NCBI RefSeq assembly: GCF_002954725.1
Contig: NZ_MSCQ01000001.1
Span: 2,399,722-2,463,721, forward strand
Source of the DNA: Photobacterium phosphoreum
GTDB lineage: Bacteria > Pseudomonadota > Gammaproteobacteria > Enterobacterales > Vibrionaceae
Reading direction: 5' to 3'
Length of the DNA stretch: 64,000 nucleotides
Part shown: piece by piece, positions 60,209 through 64,000 of the stretch
Layout of the letters: the number at the start of each line of letters is the position of its first letter
Position numbering within the stretch: position 1 is the stretch's first letter
Notes under the pieces: generated by a model
What the model saw: only the letters and a program-made list of their open reading frames with translations
Database searches by the model: none
Told to the model about the DNA's origin: nothing
Position numbers and translations under genes: made by a program

Positions 60209-61677
60209 TAATTTGCCTCTTGCATACGTTGAGCTTGCAATGTGAACGTGATTTGATTGCTGTCGTTTCGATCAATATCAAGTAACTGAAATCGGCGCTC
60301 TGCTAAGGTAGAATAACGATTAAAGGTACCTAACCAACGTGGGACCGCATCAGGAGAACGAGCAACACCGTTAAGATCCATCGCATGGCCTGAAATTGAA
60401 ATACGTTCAATCGCAATATTGTTTGAGGCTGCGGTAGCAAGTTGCGTTAATACCTGACCATAACCCACCATTAAACTTGCGTCATGATTAGCAACGGCCT
60501 TTAATGTCGCTTGTTTAGCGATAATTTCTTGTTCTAATGTACTAACTTGCTGTTGTTTTATCGGACTAACAATATGGAGTAATAATTGTTTTTGAGTCAG
60601 TGTTAATTGACTTTGTGCCGTAGTTAACTGTGCTTTATTGGTCACTAATTCAGGCACTAACTGACGTGATTTAAAAGAATAAACACCACTGATTACGCCA
60701 ATTAATACCACTAATACCAACCAACTCGCGACCATGTTATTAAGGCTTAGCCATTGTCGTTTGGGTTGCAGATGTTGTGAATAAAGATTAATTGCAGACG
60801 AAAACCCTTGCTTAAGCCCAGCCCAAGCAACACGTGTTCCCGTAGATGTTAATAAGCTCAATGAAGGTTCAACCGCCTGAACCATAACAGTTAGCCGTTC
60901 ATTTAATGCCAATGCTAATTGTTGGTTATTGTCATTATCACAACTAATTAATAGCTGACTAATTGGATCATCACGTAATTGCGCACTCAGAAAATCTAAC
61001 GACCGTTGCAGTTCTAACGCTAAACTATCAAGCTGCAAGGCTTGAATATTAGAGCTTGGTTCTGAAACTAAAGGGACATCAAACCCTCGCAATTGACGTT
61101 GAAAAAAGAGTTTATTCTGACTAAATGCGGTTAATTGTAAATTACCATTACCATAGCGATGAACCACTAATTGACTGCGATTTTCAACCGTGAATTCACT
61201 CCAAACAACACTTTCAACAGTCATGCAACCAACAATGCACCCTGCAGTTTGGCAAGCTGATACAATTTTATTTAGTTGTTGACGAGTGCTAACAAACACC
61301 TGTAACCGATCGTTATGTAAACTACTAAAACCATCTGCAACAATATCTTCAGGCGCTTCATTGACTAAATCTTTAACCAGATAAGGTAAAGCGAGTGTCA
61401 GCTCATCGCCACTTAACTCTGGTTTATCAATCAATAAACTTTGGTATAAACCCTGCCCTAAAACAACCGCAAGTTGACTACCAGTAAGTTGATGCTTGGC
61501 GATCAACATTTCAATGACACTTGGCCACTCAGAGGTCGAGGTGATTGACACAGAATCAACAATAACATCAGCTTCATTTTCAACAGCTACAACAACCGCA
61601 TCAGAAAATAGACTAATAGCAGCATTCAATGAAGGATTTTTACGTAATAAAAACGAAGAAAATACGCGTTGGATCAT
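60208..61677 (-). CDS. mshI: MSHA biogenesis protein MshI (PilM/PilN-like)
   Basis: About 489 residues from ATG 61677 (MIQRVFSSFLLRKN), a typical start for the family; the frame remains open to a GTG at 61719, which would add a hydrophobic stretch without a good ribosome-binding site. It has a cytoplasmic PilM-like region and a membrane helix (about residues 317-338, WLVLVVLIGVISGVYSF) followed by a PilN-like coiled coil and periplasmic domain. It combines PilM- and PilN-type functions and heads the assembly operon. Confidence 0.87.
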   Translation of the reverse strand: MIQRVFSSFLLRKNPSLNAAISLFSDAVVVAVENEADVIVDSVSITSTSEWPSVIEMLIAKHQLTGSQLAVVLGQGLYQSLLIDKPELSGDELTLALPYLVKDLVNEAPEDIVADGFSSLHNDRLQVFVSTRQQLNKIVSACQTAGCIVGCMTVESVVWSEFTVENRSQLVVHRYGNGNLQLTAFSQNKLFFQRQLRGFDVPLVSEPSSNIQALQLDSLALELQRSLDFLSAQLRDDPISQLLISCDNDNNQQLALALNERLTVMVQAVEPSLSLLTSTGTRVAWAGLKQGFSSAINLYSQHLQPKRQWLSLNNMVASWLVLVVLIGVISGVYSFKSRQLVPELVTNKAQLTTAQSQLTLTQKQLLLHIVSPIKQQQVSTLEQEIIAKQATLKAVANHDASLMVGYGQVLTQLATAASNNIAIERISISGHAMDLNGVARSPDAVPRWLGTFNRYSTLAERRFQLLDIDRNDSNQITFTLQAQRMQEAN

Positions 61678-61822
61678 GAGCAAACAAACCAAAAGTAAGA
61701 GCAAAATAACAACGCGCACTTTAGGTAAAGTATTCCTACTTCACAATATTAATGTATTAAATGTCAGATCCACATCACTTTAAATGATAACTATCATATT
61801 AATATGTTCAACATAATCTCTT

Positions 61823-63757
61823 TTAAGGATTGTGATCGTGTATTATTGGCAGCTCAGCAACAAACAAACGCCCTTGCGCCGCAACCACCCCAAGCTGTTG
61901 TAACACCCGCCATTCCTTGTTAGTTTCTACTCCAACCGCAATCACTTGAGCATCGCTATTCGCACACGCACCGAGCATACTTCTAACAAATAATTGATTT
62001 TCTTGGCGCTGATGAATATCCCGTACTAAACCACGATGTAATTTAATATAATCCGCTTTAATGTCTTTAATGTAGTAAGTACTAACAATCGTCCTGCCCG
62101 CTTTTGAAACAACAAGCTTGCAACCAAGACCGCTTAACATTCGTAATACTGGTCGTATCGCATCCAGATGTTTAACCAACATACTTTCTAATACTTCAAA
62201 CAATAACCGATTTAATACCGGACGCGGTAATTGCAATAACTCATATCGAAGCCATTTAACAAATTTTTTATCACGTAAACTAATGGTCGTAATATTAACC
62301 GCATAACTATTATCAGCAGATTGCTGTTTAAGTAATACTAGAGTTTGACTAATCACAGCCCGATCAAAACGTACCGAATAACCCACTTGCTCTACCGCTG
62401 ACATAAAATTAGAGGCTTTAATAATGTCACCATTATCATCCCTAATACGCGCCAATAAGGCATAACTCATTATTTGTTCATCGGCCGCCATAATAATAGG
62501 CTGTTGATATAATAGTGGCCCACCTTGCGTTAACGTTTTATCAATCAAGGTCCGCCAGCGTACATTTCCGCGTGATTTGTCCCATTGATGATCTTTGTTA
62601 AAGCTATTCCAATTATTAGCCCCTTGTAACTGTGAGCTACGCAAAGCAGTATCGACTTCATCCATAATGCGCCCACGGCGATCACCACCATGAAAATAAG
62701 TTACGCCAATATGACACCAATTATCTTTTTCCATCGGTGGCGGAGGCGATAAACGCTCAACGGCATTCAATAATTGATGAGTAAACAGTTTAATTTCTTT
62801 GGCTGGTTGTTGCGGAATGAGAATGGCGAATTCAGCATCAAAATAACGCGCTAATACAGTATCAGGGAAACGCTGAATAAAATTAGAGAGGATCACACTA
62901 ATGTCTTGTAACAATTCATCAGCAATACTTCTTCCTTGCTGAGCACACATTTCATCCCAATCACTTAAACGTAATAAGATCACCGCGCCGTGACTGTCTT
63001 GATCTTGCACCATCGACTGCAACCGACTATCAAATAAGACTCTATTTGCCGTGCCTGTGAGTTGATCTAAGAAAGTGTGCGTACGAATAAAAGTATCAAA
63101 CCGACTGCGTTCTTGGCGAGCATCTTTAAGTTCGCTAATCAATTGATCAAGGGCTAAACTCGCCGTTGCAGGCCACTCATAATCATTGCCTTCAGCGTAT
63201 TGTTCAACCCGACCCGCTAAAATCATTCGCCCACGCTCTTCTAATAATTCAGAGCCATATAATTGCGTACGTAACCAATGCACACCACGAATTAAGCCCA
63301 AGATGACAATCAATATCGCCAATGTAATTGAAGACATCGCACCAAGAGAGTAGGTAAATTCACTATAAAGAGGAATGGCTGCAATCGTTACTTGGTAGCC
63401 TGAGTGTGTCGGCAGTAAATATTGATGATGATAGATAATATTAGGATCAGGAACGATTTGGTTACCTTTAAAACCAAATAGTTGCTTATCACCATCTTTA
63501 ATCGTTAATGTCACCACATTACTCGCTTTGAGTAACGTCGGCAGCCAACGAGATAACGCTTGAGATCCTTGAGGCTCGGAGAGTTCTTGATCAATAACAC
63601 TAACAACACCATCAAGATAATGCACTAATGAGTCTTGACCGAGTTTACGAAAACTCAATGCACCACCAATAAAAATTACTAAAATTGCGCAAATCACGAT
63701 AATCGTTACAAAGGCAACTAAGCGATTTGTTAACTTCATCCTTGAGGCTTTTCTCAT
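61823..63757 (-). CDS. csrD: CsrD/MshH, degenerate GGDEF-EAL RNA-turnover regulator
   Basis: A 644-residue protein with two membrane helices (about residues 10-33 and 150-170) bounding a periplasmic sensor region, a HAMP-like segment, a degenerate GGDEF domain (RYFDAEFAILIP where GGDEF should be) and a degenerate EAL domain (LLFEVLESMLV). The active-site residues for making or breaking c-di-GMP are missing, as in CsrD, which promotes RNase E decay of CsrB/CsrC. The ATG at 63757 has AAGGA 7 bp upstream. The name mshH reflects location next to MSHA. Confidence 0.95.
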   Translation of the reverse strand: MRKASRMKLTNRLVAFVTIIVICAILVIFIGGALSFRKLGQDSLVHYLDGVVSVIDQELSEPQGSQALSRWLPTLLKASNVVTLTIKDGDKQLFGFKGNQIVPDPNIIYHHQYLLPTHSGYQVTIAAIPLYSEFTYSLGAMSSITLAILIVILGLIRGVHWLRTQLYGSELLEERGRMILAGRVEQYAEGNDYEWPATASLALDQLISELKDARQERSRFDTFIRTHTFLDQLTGTANRVLFDSRLQSMVQDQDSHGAVILLRLSDWDEMCAQQGRSIADELLQDISVILSNFIQRFPDTVLARYFDAEFAILIPQQPAKEIKLFTHQLLNAVERLSPPPPMEKDNWCHIGVTYFHGGDRRGRIMDEVDTALRSSQLQGANNWNSFNKDHQWDKSRGNVRWRTLIDKTLTQGGPLLYQQPIIMAADEQIMSYALLARIRDDNGDIIKASNFMSAVEQVGYSVRFDRAVISQTLVLLKQQSADNSYAVNITTISLRDKKFVKWLRYELLQLPRPVLNRLLFEVLESMLVKHLDAIRPVLRMLSGLGCKLVVSKAGRTIVSTYYIKDIKADYIKLHRGLVRDIHQRQENQLFVRSMLGACANSDAQVIAVGVETNKEWRVLQQLGVVAAQGRLFVAELPIIHDHNP

Positions 63758-63896
63758 ATCATCCTTACTTCATATAAGCCATTAATAGTAATACTTAAAT
63801 CATCAAAACGATCTTAATCATTTTTTCCTCACTAAGCATACGCTACATTAGACCAGTTAATCGATTATTAATATTGTAATAAAGGAATAATATATT

Positions 63897-64000
63897 ATGG
63901 ATTGGATCACCTGTGCTAATAGCTTTATTACCGTGGTCGAACATGGATCATTAGCGCAAGCTGCAAACAAACTCAACACGTCCAGTTCGGCATTATCAAA
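63897..64000 (+). CDS. LysR-family transcriptional regulator (N-terminal fragment)
   Basis: The first 34 codons are in the window, preceded by AAAGGA. The translation MDWITCANSFITVVEHGSLAQAANKL followed by NTSSSALSK is the start of a LysR winged helix-turn-helix; FxxVxExGSxxxAAxxLxxxxSAxSK is the diagnostic pattern. The effector domain is outside the window, so the target is unknown. It is divergent from csrD. Confidence 0.88.
   Translation, partial: MDWITCANSFITVVEHGSLAQAANKLNTSSSALS

Overview
The window is a gene-dense stretch of core chromosome from a marine gammaproteobacterium of the Vibrionaceae. Gene order and protein sequences fit Photobacterium or a close relative. This rests on an MSHA pilus locus lying between mreB and csrD, a petABC-sspAB block, degQ next to degS, and the rpoN-hpf-ptsN-rapZ-npr run. 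The genus is inferred, not proven. No phage, insertion sequence, CRISPR array or tRNA is visible.

Layout. Positions 1-1.9 kb hold the head of the division and cell-wall cluster on the minus strand (mraZ, rsmH, ftsL, start of ftsI), with a three-box MraZ operator upstream. RNase P RNA (rnpB) follows with its own terminator, then rsmI. Plus-strand lpoA-yraN-diaA-dolP is an envelope and replication-timing group. On the minus strand come sspA-sspB, petABC (cytochrome bc1), rplM-rpsI with an L13-type leader, and zapE. A 15-copy heptanucleotide repeat sits between rpsI and petA. Plus-strand zapG, degQ and degS follow; degQ has a convincing sigma-E promoter overlapped by a perfect inverted repeat. 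murA-ibaG-mlaBCDEF (minus) and yrbG-kdsD-lptCAB-rpoN-hpf-ptsN-rapZ-npr (plus) make lipid asymmetry, Kdo/LPS export and nitrogen-PTS functions; kdsC, normally between kdsD and lptC, is missing. mgtE has a long, potentially structured leader. pmbA and tldD flank darP. A long minus-strand series runs mreBCD-maf-rng-yhdP-nit-tldD.

From 44.4 to 61.7 kb is a nearly complete MSHA type IV pilus locus, all minus strand: mshI-J-K-L-M-N-E-G make the assembly machine, and mshB-A-A-C-D-O-P-Q make the pilins and a large surface protein. mshF is absent. The major pilin gene mshA is tandemly duplicated, and the copied unit includes a fossil of the mshB 3' end carrying a stem-loop whose pairing has been kept by compensatory changes. 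csrD (mshH) and the start of a divergent LysR regulator close the window.

I found no clear new multi-gene system. The best leads are non-coding: the mshA duplication scar and its conserved hairpin, the degQ sigma-E promoter with overlapping palindrome, the mgtE leader, and the heptanucleotide array. Two gene losses (kdsC, mshF) and an altered c-di-GMP-binding motif in MshE are also worth checking.
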